Positions 1-13,024 of a stretch of 64,000 nucleotides of DNA are shown here, in pieces. Below the pieces are notes generated by a model, which saw only the letters and a program-made list of their open reading frames with translations, did no database searches and was not told the origin of the DNA. A program made the translations under genes and the position numbers. The stretch's first letter is position 1, and every line of letters starts with the position of its first letter. This DNA is from Impatiens glandulifera. Taxonomy: Eukaryota > Streptophyta > Magnoliopsida > Ericales > Balsaminaceae. The DNA lies in NCBI RefSeq assembly GCF_907164915.1, contig NC_061862.1, forward strand, positions 60,017,068 to 60,081,067, read 5' to 3'.

Positions 1-550
1 AGTACACCCTCTTGTGGTGCCACCCGGCCTTTGAAAGAACGATCACAATTCGGCGTTGTCTCATGATGTTGAATAATCTTTTCATCTTTTTATGTATATG
101 TGCACGCCGACTGTCCTAGACCTTTTACTTATTTATATTGTAGGGCATATATTTTGTCATTATTGAGCTACCCTAATTGAATAAATATCTTACAATAAAT
201 TGTTTTCACTTAGTAAATATTAATTACTTTCTTATTTTTATATGGTTAAATTATTAAAAATAATAAATTAAAGAAAAATGTATATTGTTGGCCTACTGAA
301 TTGGCTTTAGCATATTATGTATACTAATTATTTTGGAGTGTTATCTTGTGAGTATGTCTCGGCCTATGAGTTTGTTGGGTTTAGCCTATAGTTAGTATGT
401 AAATATGTCAATATATACCTAATTTAAATATTATTTTATCTAAATTAATATTCTAATAGTATATTTTTTTTAAAATAGTTTTGAAATAAATAAAAACTTT
501 TTTAAACAAGGCCTAGAGTATTTGTTTGTCTACACTAAAGGACGTTTCAG

Positions 551-592
<42 letters not shown>

Positions 593-1028
593 TGATTAAT
601 TAGATATTTAATTATTTTGAGTTAAATTTTGATTTTGGTACGCCCTTAAGATGGTAAAGGCTTGCTAGCTGCTTAGGGCCAACACTAACTATGGAATGAA
701 CAACTATTTTGTTACTGTTTTTGTGTTCCTTCTCTATCTTTACTATTCACTTGTTTAAAATTTTAATAATATGTATGCATTTATCATGTTATTATTTAAT
801 TTATTTATAAAGAATCTAGAATTTGAATCCTAAAAATATAGGAACTGAATTGTAATTCAAGACTTTGATTGCGGGAACAAATTCTCTAGGACGGCTATAA
901 ATTGCATAATATATACCACGGAAAATATCAAGGTGAAACTGACATGACAACTATTAACTATCGGTTCAGATCCTGAGAAAGAGGTATGAATAGTGAAGAT
1001 TGTGAACCAATATTAGGTTATTTACACA
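1..1028. other. AT-rich intergenic DNA
   Basis: I see no coding sequence here. The first 60 bases are less AT-rich than the rest and could be the tail of something outside the window. The only clear structure is the trinucleotide run listed separately. Confidence 0.6.
551..593. repeat. (AAT)n microsatellite
   Basis: About 14 uninterrupted ATA/AAT units are visible directly in the sequence. Confidence 0.95.
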
Positions 1029-1635
1029 TAGGGATGGAAAAAATTGTAGAAAATCACACAATTATACAATATTTGCCTTATGTAACACGTTGAGATTATT
1101 TAGCTACTATGTTAGAATTATAATTAAAATTCTAATTACGATGAGTTTTATTAATTAGGTCCAACAGTTTTTGACCCGAAACAAAAACACAATCTGAATC
1201 GAACACAAAAAAAACTCAGGATCGAGTCATGTATTTTTTGTTCGGGTCAAAATTAAGTCAGCCCGTTTAGTTTAACAAGAATAATAAACGATCAAAATGG
1301 GTCGATCTGAAATGACCAAAAATAGACTCACAGGCACCTTCGGGTTTACAATTTCCTTTTGGATGGTTTTATGTAAATGAATTTGTGATTTAGCTTTCAT
1401 TGTTGTTTTGTGTTAATGTCATCTTAATTTGAAATAAAAAGATGGAATATTAATTATATAATGTTAAATCGGGTTGAGTCAAGTCAACTGGATCCAATTT
1501 AAGTCAATTACAAATAAATAAGTCATATTTATATTATATATTTTAACCCGAATTATTAAATATGTCAGGTTCAAGTTAGTATTGCTCAACACTAAGAATT
1601 TGTAAGCTCGAACCCGACCTGAATTCTCATCCCTA
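1029..1635. mobile_element. Possible hAT-like non-autonomous element
   Basis: The segment starts with TAGGGATG and ends with its exact reverse complement CATCCCTA, which resembles Ac/Ds-type (hAT) termini. The inside is non-coding and has dispersed GGGTC/CCCGA-like motifs common in such MITEs. I find no matching 8-bp target duplication, so the boundaries are tentative and the short terminal match could be chance. Confidence 0.4.
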
Positions 1636-3270
1636 AATTATCTAATTTTAATGTATAAATGGAGGGTTAATAGTTTGGAAAAATATGTAATGCAAATTTT
1701 GATTGGATTAATTGTTTCAATTATATTTTAATATATTTATAAGGGATAAGTTTTTTTTAGTACGATGTGGTTTCAGCTTTTTGGCATTTACTATCATGTG
1801 ATTTAAAATTAATTTTTAGTAGGTGAGGTTGACAACAACTACCCGAAAAACTTTGTACAACAATTGCATGTAACATGAAGTTTACAGCAAATTATTATAT
1901 TATTTTTTTAATATAATAATTAGTTTTTAAATTAATTTTATATATTAATGAGAGAAAAAAATTAACAATTTTAAAATATGTTATTTTAAGTTTAATTATA
2001 TATATATTAATTAAAGAAAATAAAAAGAACATTAAACAATTTAAACATATATTATTTTAAATTCAATAAAAATAGATTTTTATATTGATTGAAAACCTAG
2101 TTTCTCATAATTGTGTCCTAGTCTTTTTAAACCACGCCTTATTCCATGAGAAAAGCTAAAACCATATGATACTAAAATGTATTTATCCTTGTAAACTATT
2201 TATAATGAGCATTAATCTGTATATTGTTTTATATTAATAAAAAATTATATATAAATAAATTGAATATATTTAAAATTCAAATAAATTAATTATTTTTATA
2301 ATAATTACAAATAATATTAGTAAAATAAATTATTAAATTTATTAAAAAATTAAAAATATATATGTTATATAATTATTGAAAAAAAATATTACATAACAAT
2401 TGTTATATTTATTACGAAAATTAAAAATTCAGTTTTATAATTATTACAAACTAAATGTTAAATTTATTATTAATATTATTAATTTTAAATTTTATAATAA
2501 TTTCATTTAATTTTACATTAATTAAAATTATATAATTAAAAATTATGTTACAAATAAATAAATAAGTTATTAATAATATTAATAATAATGATGGCAATAA
2601 AAGTTGAAAATAATACAAATATAAATTAACTTAATATATACTGTAAGATCAGATGTAAAATATTTCTTTATAAAAATAAATTAAGTTAGAAATATTGTTA
2701 CAAATTAAATTACAAAAAGTTACACCATATCAAATAGTAAAAATGCAAAAAATTAATTACAAACAAAGTTACAAAATATTTGAAACATTGAAAACATTGA
2801 AAATATTTTTAACCAGCATGTTTATGTTATAAGGGTGAATAATATTGTTAAATTAGTTGTTAATTATTTTATTAATATGTTTCTTTAGTAAATGTTGATC
2901 ATTAGGCTGTGCAGTTTGGCTCAGACGGGATGGTTGGTCTAATAGTAGTGTAATTTGTTTCATTTGGTTTTTTTTATAATTACCGGTTGAAACTGATTTG
3001 TTTCGATACCCAAAAATCATTGAAATCGAATCAAACCGAAATCGATCCATCTTTTAAAAAAAACTAAAATATTGCTATTTATTTTTATCGTAATCTTCTG
3101 AAAAGAGGTTTTAGGGTAGATAAAATAGCGATAAAGTTAGAGATTTGAGAGAGAAGAAGAACAGAGATAGGTTAGAAAGAGAATTAGAGATTTTGTTTTT
3201 TAATTTAAAAAAAAAAGTGAGGTATATTAAAAATGTTAAAAATTATCTGAACATAATAAATAATAATAAA
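1636..3270. other. AT-rich intergenic DNA
   Basis: Very AT-rich sequence with many in-frame stops on both strands. A less AT-rich patch near 2880-3055 looks like a MITE fragment, but no ends can be defined. No gene is seen. Confidence 0.5.
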
Positions 3271-3480
3271 GTATGACATTAAAAAAAACAATAAAAAATG
3301 TTACTAAATAAGTTATCGAATTCGTAAGTTTTCGAAAAAACGATTGACTTCCTTTCGGTAGACTCTACCGGCTTTCCAGAATGAATCTCAAAAAGTATCA
3401 TAATAATAACATTATGTTTGATACGCATCGGACGATTACGATTAGTGAAAGTTCAACGATTTCCTTCTAACCATATAATT
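3271..3480 (+). repeat. Diverged direct repeat, copy A
   Basis: This 210-bp block matches 4130-4335 in the same orientation. Both begin near TGACATTAAA and end at CCATATAAT, with shared blocks such as 'actaaataa', 'ataataataa/ataatagta' and 'gaaagttc'. The pair could be decayed LTRs of a small element or an old dispersed duplication. The interval between them (3481-4129) has no recognisable coding sequence. Confidence 0.6.
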
Positions 3481-4129
3481 TACTAAAAATTAATTGGGAT
3501 GGTAACTCAATTATGTAGTCTTGTTATATTAGTCGCATCAATCCAAATTTTCTAACAACTACCAAAGACTCGGGCATCACCCAATTAATCTCAGTGAAAC
3601 TCCACAAAAGACTCTAGATATTAGTCACCATCGACAATGTAAAAGTAAGTAAGTTGTCGATTCAACTTTCTCGTGACACATACGACAACAACTAACCATA
3701 ATTTAACTTTTTTTCTCACACATATCATTCGTAAGAACTTCACCGTGAATAACACTTCATCCAAATACGAGATTTTAGATAGAATCTTTGACTCCCAAAA
3801 TTTCTCCCAACAAAAATTATATAAACTCATCTTAGCGAACAACTTGTAACAATGTCTTCATTTATTTCCAACACATAACGTAATGTTCAGATGTGGACAC
3901 TTGTTTGCGTCCTATCAAAAGTAAAATTCTAACATGAGAAAAATTTACATAATGTTTAATCTTCATCTATATCTAATTCGGCTAGCGAAACCACTAGATT
4001 GAGGATCAAACATGTCCTTAGATTTTGTTTTTTAATATTTAAAATATATAGTATATACACTTTTATAAGTTTTTTTAAGGTACATGTATATGAAAATGAA
4101 AAAAGTCGTTTAAACATAACGACAAAAGC
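3481..4129. other. Sequence between two direct repeats, no gene recognised
   Basis: About 650 bp lies between repeat copies A and B. It is less AT-rich than its surroundings. The longest open frame (73 codons, minus strand) resembles nothing I know. If the flanking repeats are LTRs, this would be the internal part of a short non-autonomous element. Confidence 0.4.
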
Positions 4130-4335
4130 ATGACATTAAAATAAAAAATAAAAAAACGGTACTAAATAAATTCTTAAGCTCGTAAATTCTCAAGAAGAAT
4201 GATTAACTCTCTGACAGACTCAACTAACTTTCTTGAACAAATTTCAGAGAGCGTCGTAATAATAGTATTATAAATGATACGTATCAAACGACTACGATTA
4301 TTGAAAGTTCGATAATTTCTCTCCAACCATATAAT
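4130..4335 (+). repeat. Diverged direct repeat, copy B
   Basis: Second copy of the block at 3271-3480, same orientation, with many substitutions and small indels. Confidence 0.6.
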
Positions 4336-5692
4336 CTTTTATTAGTTAATTGTATATAATATATACTCTATTTTGTTTGTTTTATTTTAATTAATATAAT
4401 ATTTTATAAAAAATTATTAAATAATGTTTTAAAGCTTAATAGACATGGATTAATTTAATTTTATGTATCATTCAATTGAATGATTTAAAATCAAAGTTAA
4501 AATGTTAAAATTTTGCTAGATTGATCAAAATTATGTTTAACTTGTAAAATATATATTAATCTATTAAATAAAATAGTTAAACAAGTAAAAAATAGTTTTA
4601 AAAAATTGAGTCCGGTTCTGGTCAAGGCACCCATCGATTTCAAACCAATATTTCGGGTATTTTAAGTATTTTTTTTTTTTTTTACAAATTCAGGTCCATT
4701 CGATCCCCCAAAGAACATTGGCATGTCTATTGATCACATGTTTAAATTCATCAAATGACAGCTAATTCAGTTTATTTCACAGGGAGTCTTTGATATATCA
4801 AATGCTCATAGGGGTTCTTGGTTTCAGGTTTAAGCCTCATTTTTATTGACTTTCTCAGTTACAACTTACAACTACTCACCAAACCATATGTAATCCAATA
4901 TCATTATAGTTCCTTCAGTATTATATTATCATGTGTTTCTAAATTAAAATTCCCACCTAATTTCTCCATCTTTTCCTACAAACTACAGTGGAATGAATCT
5001 ATTTGTCCTTTTCCACAGTAACATTCTACCAACAAAAAACAACATAAAGAAGCCTGAGAAGAGTGACTCGCCTAGAATCATATCCATCATCTCCTCCACT
5101 CTATCCCATCTATGTTTACAACACTTAGAAATTAGAATTTTGATAATAGGATAGAAAACCCTCTTAATCTGTTCTGTTACAGATGCAAACTAATCACAAT
5201 AATACTTATCATTTTGGATATTCCTTGAAAGGTGATAAGGTTCAAAATTTTTGCACAATATGACAGCTCAAGTTCAAGCTACATCTAATTGAGCATATAT
5301 ATACATTAAAATAAAATTGAGATTGATAAGATACAAGATATGTGGTCTTTTAAGACTTGCTTCATATAAAATTTAAAACTGGAGTCAGACTGAATTACTT
5401 TTTATATTTAAATAACCAATAATACCACATTTTAGCAGCAGTCCCAAATTGTGTTAGGTACCAAAAGACAAAAAAGAAAAGAGAAAATCCTAGAGGTCTC
5501 ATAAAAAAAGTGAGAGAGCTTTCACAGACTATACAATCATACAGAAGTCCCTAATGATCGATCTGTCTATGCAAAGGCCCTTACCTTGCACAATTCAAGG
5601 TATGCCACTTGTAAATGATGTTGCCTATGATGGGTGTGGGTGGTGGTATACACAGCCGTTTGAACATAAAAGACAAACAAACATTGACCCGT
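4336..5692. other. Intergenic DNA and 3' flank of the CHIP gene
   Basis: No gene is recognised. The part nearest 5692 should contain the 3' UTR of the minus-strand CHIP gene. The short open frames here show no family resemblance. Confidence 0.5.
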
Positions 5693-8600
5693 TCAATCCA
5701 TCATATACGCCCAACCGTGCTCATCTAGAAATGCTTGAACTGCTTCTTTTAGGGCTAAATTGGGGATCAGCTGATACTGCATCAGTGGCTCACGTGTGAT
5801 GGGATCAAACGTACCCACCTAGTTATAAAGTAAGGAATGACAGTAAATTGTTATATCCTAATAAATGGAAGAAAAAGAAAAGACTTGAACTAATAATTAT
5901 TATTATTAATTACCTTCTGAAGATGTTCCAGGATCACGGCCCTCTCATAGGTAACTCCACTTGGAGTGATGACAGGGTCACGAAATATGTCAAGAGTGAT
6001 TCTACAACAAAGGTAATCCGGCACCTGAGAAAGTTCATATAAAAGTTGGCCAAGGGAATTGAAAACTGCCTTCATTTTTTAGGTTTGGGACTTAAAGAAG
6101 AACATGGGCAACACGAAGCTCTCACCTCTGTCGGCGTGTCAGCTTTGGCTGCATCTGTAAATACTCGTCCAATAGCCTCCAGCTGTTTTTTTTGGGCTTT
6201 TAAAATCTCGTCTTGAAATCCTTCTTTACATGATAGCTCTCGCAAATGTCTCTCTTTAAGAGCAGACTCGCAAGACTCTCTGCAGAATAGAAGAGAACAT
6301 TCCTATCTTATTTAATTTGTGAAAATCTTAACATAAAAGGGAAACAGCAACAACATACTTTAAAGTTTGCAGTTCCCAAGAACGGCTGGTAGATTCATGC
6401 TCCCATCCAAGATATTTAGCTTTTGCAAGCTCTTGCCATATTTCCTCAACAATGTAACTCTTAGGATTTGCACCCCTCCCAAGTTCTAAAGCCTGCAAGA
6501 AGAAACAACAATTTATTATTAAAATAAACTGGCATCGACATGGGGAACAAATCAATATCCATAACTGATGGTTGTCAGTTATTTGTTATATTAGTTGAAG
6601 CAACAGTTAATTCCAAAACCCATTAAACAGGAGCCCAGCAATAATACGTCTCCTGCTACCGCTTCTTAGCTCATCACTGACAGCTTCAGAGAAAGGAGTC
6701 GAGTCAGTAATTTGTTGGCCGTGGAGAACAGATTTTCCAAATGTATTTATTTACTTGATTATTTATTTGTTAATAGTGGCATGCTATATGTGAATTGTTA
6801 GAAAGTTCCACATTCAAAGAGCAACAAGTGTCAGTAGTTCAAAATGATAAAAATAAAAATAGGGGTCTAGATTTCCTTGTGACTGATGTTAGCAACGAGG
6901 GAATTCTAAAACCTAGAGTCTGATACACCAAAGAAGACACTAAGAGTTGGGGATTTCCCTCAATTCTTGAATGATATCGGGCTTTCTACTGTACTTCGGC
7001 AATATAGGATTGTGTAGACCCACTGGTTGTTGAGAAGGCATCTCAGCTTGAGCGAGACTGAAAAGGAACCCAATTTATTTCATCGACATGAAAAGCACCG
7101 AGATCATTGGCGTTCAGATTTGCCCATTTAAATTATTTCTCCCATCTAGGCCTATAAAAGACCTTCAAGTTCCGTGACAGGCGTTTCTTGAAGGGCAATG
7201 ATTTGCATCTCCAAGAATTAATAAAGGAGAAAATTGTGCTTCTTTTCCATGGATTGTTTAAACCCCGAATATTCCAAGATATGATTTTGTTCAACATATA
7301 GAACTTACGACAGGTTGAACCTTGTGCTGCTATCTCATCGCTCATAAATGGCACTTCTTTCACTGCTACAATTTCGGAAGCCTCCTTTAGAACCTCACCG
7401 GTAGTTGCTTCAGGAAGACGGGATGCATCATTATTCCACTATTGATTCCAGGTTTGTTACAAAGTGATTGAAGCCTTTGACTCGGTAATTATTGACATGC
7501 CAATGAGACTCCCGAATTCCATCAGGGCCTCAAATTCAACTCTTGACCCTCTCTCGGAGCTTTTAGACACTTCATATGGGATGGCTGTAATTCCAATCTT
7601 AGCAGATAAACTTGCTGGTGTTCTGTTTGTTGATATTCCCGGTTGGGTGGATTTATGTAGGACGGTTGGTAGAATTGGGTGTGGATGAAAAGGAAGGGTT
7701 GGCTAACCGGGTGTATTAGCTAGCTTGTTAGTTTGGGGTGGCAAGTTGGGTTATGGGCACACTACACATTTACAAAGTTTTCGATGAGTGGATGGGCTGA
7801 AAACAAAGGCGGTGGTATGTAAATGGGTTGGGGTGTTTTGCTAGGGCGAAAGCATTTGTAAATGTTGTGGACTTCTTCATGAGAGATGGAAGGAAGAGAA
7901 AAGAAATTCAAGTTTATAATACACATTGCTCTTCCTTTTCTGTCCTGGCTCCCTGCTTTGCTACCCGTTTTTTAATTCTCATATATCTTTACTAAACCAT
8001 TCAAAACAATAATAACATAAAATCCTAAATTTCAGTAGCATCACCACCATTTTTAAAATGTAAGTATGCTAACACCATAATTCTTCTCTTAAAAGAAAAA
8101 AGCCATATGCAATTCCCATAGAATGTGAACAATTTTTATTATCTCCAAAGTGTGCTGTTGCTACTAATGCTATTGCTGGCTTAGAGTAGCTTCAACTTTT
8201 TATTGACAGTCACCATAGGCACAAACGCCTAATCATTTATACAGAGTTCGTCTTCCAATTGACACTTCTTTACAACAGGAAAGAAAGTAAGATGTCATCT
8301 GCATTATACTGAAATATTACCTAGTCAACAGCTTCTTTTTTCTTTTTTTCTTGTAGAATATAAACAGGAGCATTCATAGGTAGGTATCATAAAGGTAATG
8401 GTTATTTTCTAAAGACAACTGATCTAGGTTATGTACTTGATTGATCTTAACATATAAATTTATTAGAATCCAGCTTTCAGAGACCATCATGTTACTAATT
8501 ATAACATACTGACTTAGAGAAAATGATTCATTAAGCCTCTTAAAAGACTCCATACACGTATATACTCCAATAAGAGAGAGACCATATATGATGATTATTT

Positions 8601-11293
8601 ATTCCCTTTAACCAGAGAGATGGGATGTACCTATGATTCTTAGACTTGTGAGAAGGTAGTTTTCAGATATCCTCATAGCAATCTTAGAAACAATTTATAT
8701 GTCTTCATACCGAATCAATGCAATTCATCATTGACATCTTATCCTACTTATACACTTGAAACAGAGGAGGAGAGAGAGAGAAATAAGAGAAACAAAGATG
8801 GTCCTTGCACAACTAAATGACCATTGTAATGCATGTTTACTTTTAAAGATAAATTGTGAAATAAAATGTCTGAAATATTTTGAACTCATAGCACTAGAAC
8901 TCTACTAGTTATAATATGGGTGAGTGGAAAATGTTCATCTTTGAACATTAATGTTCAGGCTCCTCCCATGAATCCAACAATGGTGACACCCATTTAACCA
9001 TATCAACTCGTATTCCCAAAAAACATATTATGTAATTCAGTAGAATCTGGTTACAGAGAAATATCTCATTTTGAATTTGGTTAATCTCTTCTTCTAGTTT
9101 AATTTTTCTTTCTTGTAGATTAGCAAACTCCACTTACAAGTACAGACCAACAAGTGCAGACTGCAGAGCCACTACAATAAAGACTCAAGCAAATTACTGG
9201 TGAAGAGAACAATTTTAAATAGATGAACGGGAAAGGGTAGTCAGCAGTTTACTACATCAGAAGGTTAGTTCACCGGTAGACACTCGAATAGCATACAAAA
9301 GATTCCCTTGGGAGAACAATATGATATATGAGGCATATTGGCAGTTTGCTACAATAATAAAATAAAAAATAAGTTACACTTAAAGTATGGCACATACTTT
9401 GTCTAATTCCTTGATTCCTTCAGCATACCCTTGCCTCTGTAGCAATGCAAGCCCGAGCATGTAATGACCCTGCTATTCTGAACTAAAACTAGGTCAGAAA
9501 ACAAAAAGAAGAGCAACGACAAATATTTTATTATCAGACAAGATATAAATTTCAGCCCATCATTGCTGATAAAATCATTTGGACAATGAAATCACAAATT
9601 GGAAAAGTATTTATTTAATGAAAATATTTTGAAATTTTTCTACAAGATTTTTGGTTTTCAGCTCATGCTTCTAGGATATGCTAAATGTCAAAACCCTAAT
9701 AGGAGTTCTGCCCATTTTGTCCAACAATCAACATTGTATTCCCCCGAGGGACAGCAAAAACACATAAATCTAAGCAAAGATTAATTAGTTCAAACTACAC
9801 TACACTGAAAATGCCAATACATAAAACTTCACTTATTTAACATATAATTACAGAACAGGCAACACACACAGTGTATTGAATTTAGAAAAACTCAGGTGCA
9901 ACATGATTCACCGAGAACTAGCCAAACTCGTCACAAACTTGGAATTATCAATAATGGAGCTAACAAAGAAAGAAAAACACAAGTTCGTGATAAAAATAAA
10001 TAATAGAAACAAATATCTGTGTTTTCACTGGTAAGGCAAGGTGTAAATATTGTCATCGTGTTCAACATTGAAATGTATATTATCCTAGGTTGATATAATT
10101 AGAAACAAACGTTCATTTAATATCTTCCAGGAGGTTTACCAAAACACTTCTAAATAAACGATAACAAACAAAGCATGTCACAAAACCTCTTTACTGTTTA
10201 GAAACTTGACCAACTATCACTACAATACTGTCAAAAAAAATTAAACTCTGATATTTAGAATAAAATTATGATTTTGGCATTCTTTTGGGTGGATTCTAAA
10301 GAAGTTCCTACAAATGAAATAATCCATAAAAGTAACTTAGGAACATAGAATAATATGAACATTTTTTAAGGTATGCCAACAATATGACACAGCCTTCATA
10401 TAACCTTCATATAAAAAATAACTTGTGTCAGTATGCTCTTGTGTCAAATACATAGTATGAACAAAACTCTCAATCTAATCAGAAGAATTTCTCATGTTAC
10501 CAAAATTGACAAACATCTCTGTACTGTCAGAAAAACGATGTGCTGTTCTCAACTTTATAAACAACTATGAATTCAAGAGAAACCAAAATTCCAAAAGGGA
10601 TATTCATCAAAAGCAGGTAGTTTTAAGATTAAAGTAGGCCCAAATCTTCCAAAAACAGCATAACTTAATGGGTTTGTTTATGTAAGATGTAATGCATAGA
10701 GACACAAAGAAGAGCTTGAGAGTCATGGAATGAGAATGTTCAAGACATGAATGATTCTTTTTAGAATGAAAACAAAGAAAACGGAATACCAACTGTTCTG
10801 AAGCAATGAAAACCCCTAGGTAATAACGTTTCAAGCATAAACTTAAAAGTCAAAATCAAATTGATTGACCTTCACAGAACCATGATCAAGTTGGATGGCT
10901 CTCCTGCAATCCTCTTCAACTTTCATCCAGTCACTGCACAAGATGAAACATAACATCAAGCACTTAAAACCAAGTGAAATGGTTCAAGATAACAACTCGT
11001 ACATACTTCCGCCTCCGATGACACAACGCACGGTTTGTCCAATAAACAGGAACATTAGGGCATAAAGTTATTGCCTGAAACCCACCAGTCTCACAGAATA
11101 AGCGGAAAACCCAATAAAAATTAAATCGAAAAAACATTGAACTTGATGAAATTTCAAATTTTGAAATCGTACCCACCTCTGTATAAGCATCAATGGCGGC
11201 TGCAAACCTATCTTTTTTGAAGTAAATGTTACCATTTTGCCTTAATTTCTCCGCTTGAATCGTCCCCGTTGACACAACCGGCGTTGGAGCCAT
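5693..11293 (-). CDS. CHIP: CHIP-type E3 ubiquitin-protein ligase (TPR + U-box)
   Basis: Complete eight-exon gene. Coding exons (minus strand) are 11293-11177, 11074-11007, 10933-10870, 9469-9398, 6492-6359, 6279-6126, 6024-5914 and 5818-5693. They join in frame with GT-AG introns into 281 residues, close to the 278 I recall for Arabidopsis CHIP. Residues ~10-120 form the TPR repeats that bind Hsp70/Hsp90 tails; blocks such as [20 protein letters not shown] and [12 protein letters not shown] are typical. A helical middle (~108-203) includes [12 protein letters not shown]. The U-box (204-281) begins [18 protein letters not shown] and is the E2-binding ubiquitin ligase module. In this family the protein ubiquitinates chaperone-bound misfolded clients in the cytosol. 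The 2.9-kb fourth intron carries an L1 fragment. The start is the only ATG preceding the TPR in frame after an upstream GGAA repeat. Confidence 0.95.
6600..7930 (-). mobile_element. Decayed L1 LINE fragment in CHIP intron 4
   Basis: On the minus strand around 7363-7133 the translation reads [15 protein letters not shown], the start of the L1 ORF2 endonuclease domain. A frame change is followed by IIALQET, another endonuclease block. The sequence before it (towards 7440) looks like the end of L1 ORF1. Multiple stops and frameshifts show it is dead. It lies in the same orientation as CHIP, inside its fourth intron. The outer limits are approximate because no target duplication or poly-A was identified. 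Confidence 0.7.
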
Positions 11294-11332
11294 TTCGCCC
11301 TCTCTAAATTTCCTCTTTTTCTGATCGTTCCT

Positions 11333-11352
11333 TCCTTCCTTCCTTCCTTCCT
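11333..11352 (-). repeat. (GGAA)n repeat in the CHIP 5' leader
   Basis: Five tandem TTCC units on the plus strand (GGAA on the gene strand) lie about 40 bases upstream of the CHIP start codon, in the presumed 5' UTR. Confidence 0.8.
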
Positions 11353-11457
11353 GTTTAATCAAAAGGTATTCTTCTTGAACCTCTCTATAATAATACTATC
11401 AATATAAGGGAATTACTTTAATGCATGAAAATTAATATATTTCTGTATGTAATACAA

Positions 11458-11500
<43 letters not shown>

Positions 11501-11801
11501 GAGAGAGAGAGAAAGAGAATTTCTGGATCGTTCTATTTCTTGTAACAGAGGTATGAGGAATACGCAACTGAGTTGAGAAGAACACGAGAAGGAGCTATGA
11601 TCGTCTACAACGTCAAACAGAAAACCGATTGTTTTCAAGAATGCTTATTGTATATTATTTTTTGGGCCTTTGATTGGAATTTGGATGGTTATGACTTGTT
11701 ATTTTTTTTTAATATACTAATCCTTATTATTTTAAAAAGTTACATTTATATAAAATATGGATCTAATAATTTTAAAATTATTACTTCACCGTTTAGCTAA
11801 A
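11353..11801. other. Upstream region of the CHIP gene
   Basis: Presumed promoter region of the minus-strand CHIP gene. It contains a TA run near 11469-11492 next to a GA-rich stretch. I cannot place a core promoter with confidence. No other gene is seen. Confidence 0.4.
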
Positions 11802-11911
11802 TCACGGTGACTAAGTAGTAAAAATCGATTTAAAAGACTAAGATATCACAGGTTTGATACTTGATAGGGTCTTGGGGATGGGTGTCATTCTAGTTTTTTT
11901 AATTAAAAAAA
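11802..11911 (+). mobile_element. tRNA-related SINE-like copy A
   Basis: It shares an ordered set of blocks with 58895-59035 on the same strand: a 5' part like a tRNA (A-box-like start, then 'tttaa(a/g)aga(c)', then a B-box-like GGTTTGATAC), followed by 'ggggatgggtgtcattctagt' split by small changes and a 3' end in TTAATTAAAAAA. The order of pol III box-like sequences and the A-rich tail suggest a plant SINE. This copy is degraded. Confidence 0.55.
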
Positions 11912-13024
11912 TATATATTAAATAACTATATATATATATTTTTTTGCATTGAAATCTTTTGTCATATATTTTTTGTCCTTGTTAACATTGTTCAATAAAA
12001 TTCAATTAGGTCATTGTCTTGGCTTAATTAGGGCTGAGGTGGCCCACTTCCCAACGAAAATACTCATAATCTAGGGCCATCAATGTGCACATAGACCTAA
12101 ACGTCAACCAAATACACAAAAGAAATCTAATTTTATTATATATAGTTTAATCATTACAAAAACAAAAAAAAACAAAAAATATATAATTTATATTTTTAAA
12201 TAAAAACTCATATATAATATTTATTAAACTAGATAAAAAAAAAAAATAATATAACTAGGGCAGATGAAATAATTCTTTATTTTAATAATTCTTAATTTCA
12301 TAAAAATAAATTAATTTAATTCATTGTTTGTTTCTTTAATTTTCGAAAAGAGCTCAAACTCATATTAATTTACTTGTTTTATTTATAAGTTTTTATTTTA
12401 TTTTTTTCAAACTCAACTGAAATCTAACTTTTGAATTAATTATAGAATTCAATCCGAGAATTGTATTTACAAATGTACATGTTATTATCTGTTTAAAGAT
12501 TTTTGAACTCAACTTCAACCATAAAGGAAACTTATGTTTATTCGAAAATAGAGTTAATAGCAAAATTCATATTAATTTTAATAAAATTTAGTAGCGGTGG
12601 CGTTCCTAGTTGGGCATGGACATTTGTCTTTTGGTTTGGTGAACATAAACACTTTATCACTCTTTTATAGCATTGGCTAAAGTACAGATAACTATTTTCG
12701 GATATAAGTTATCATTTGGAAAGATTTTTGGATTTCCATAGAAAAATTTTATATGGAAAAACAACAAAAAGACAGATCATTTATTTTTATATTTATAAGA
12801 TTGTTGAAAATATAACCTGAAGCCAAATTCCAAAACTTTATTGGGTATCAACTATCAACAACACATACAGGACCTAATTTTGTGTTTTGTTGCCAAATGG
12901 AGTTAATCCATTGAAAGTGTGTTCAATTGTTTCCACTTCCTAATTACATAATGACATGGTGGGCTTCGAGCCACAATATGCTTCAAAAATTGTCCTAAGA
13001 TGGAAATTGTATTCTTATAACAAC
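11912..13024. other. AT-rich intergenic DNA
   Basis: No gene, repeat array or transposon end is recognised. A-rich and T-rich tracts dominate up to about 12600. Confidence 0.5.
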
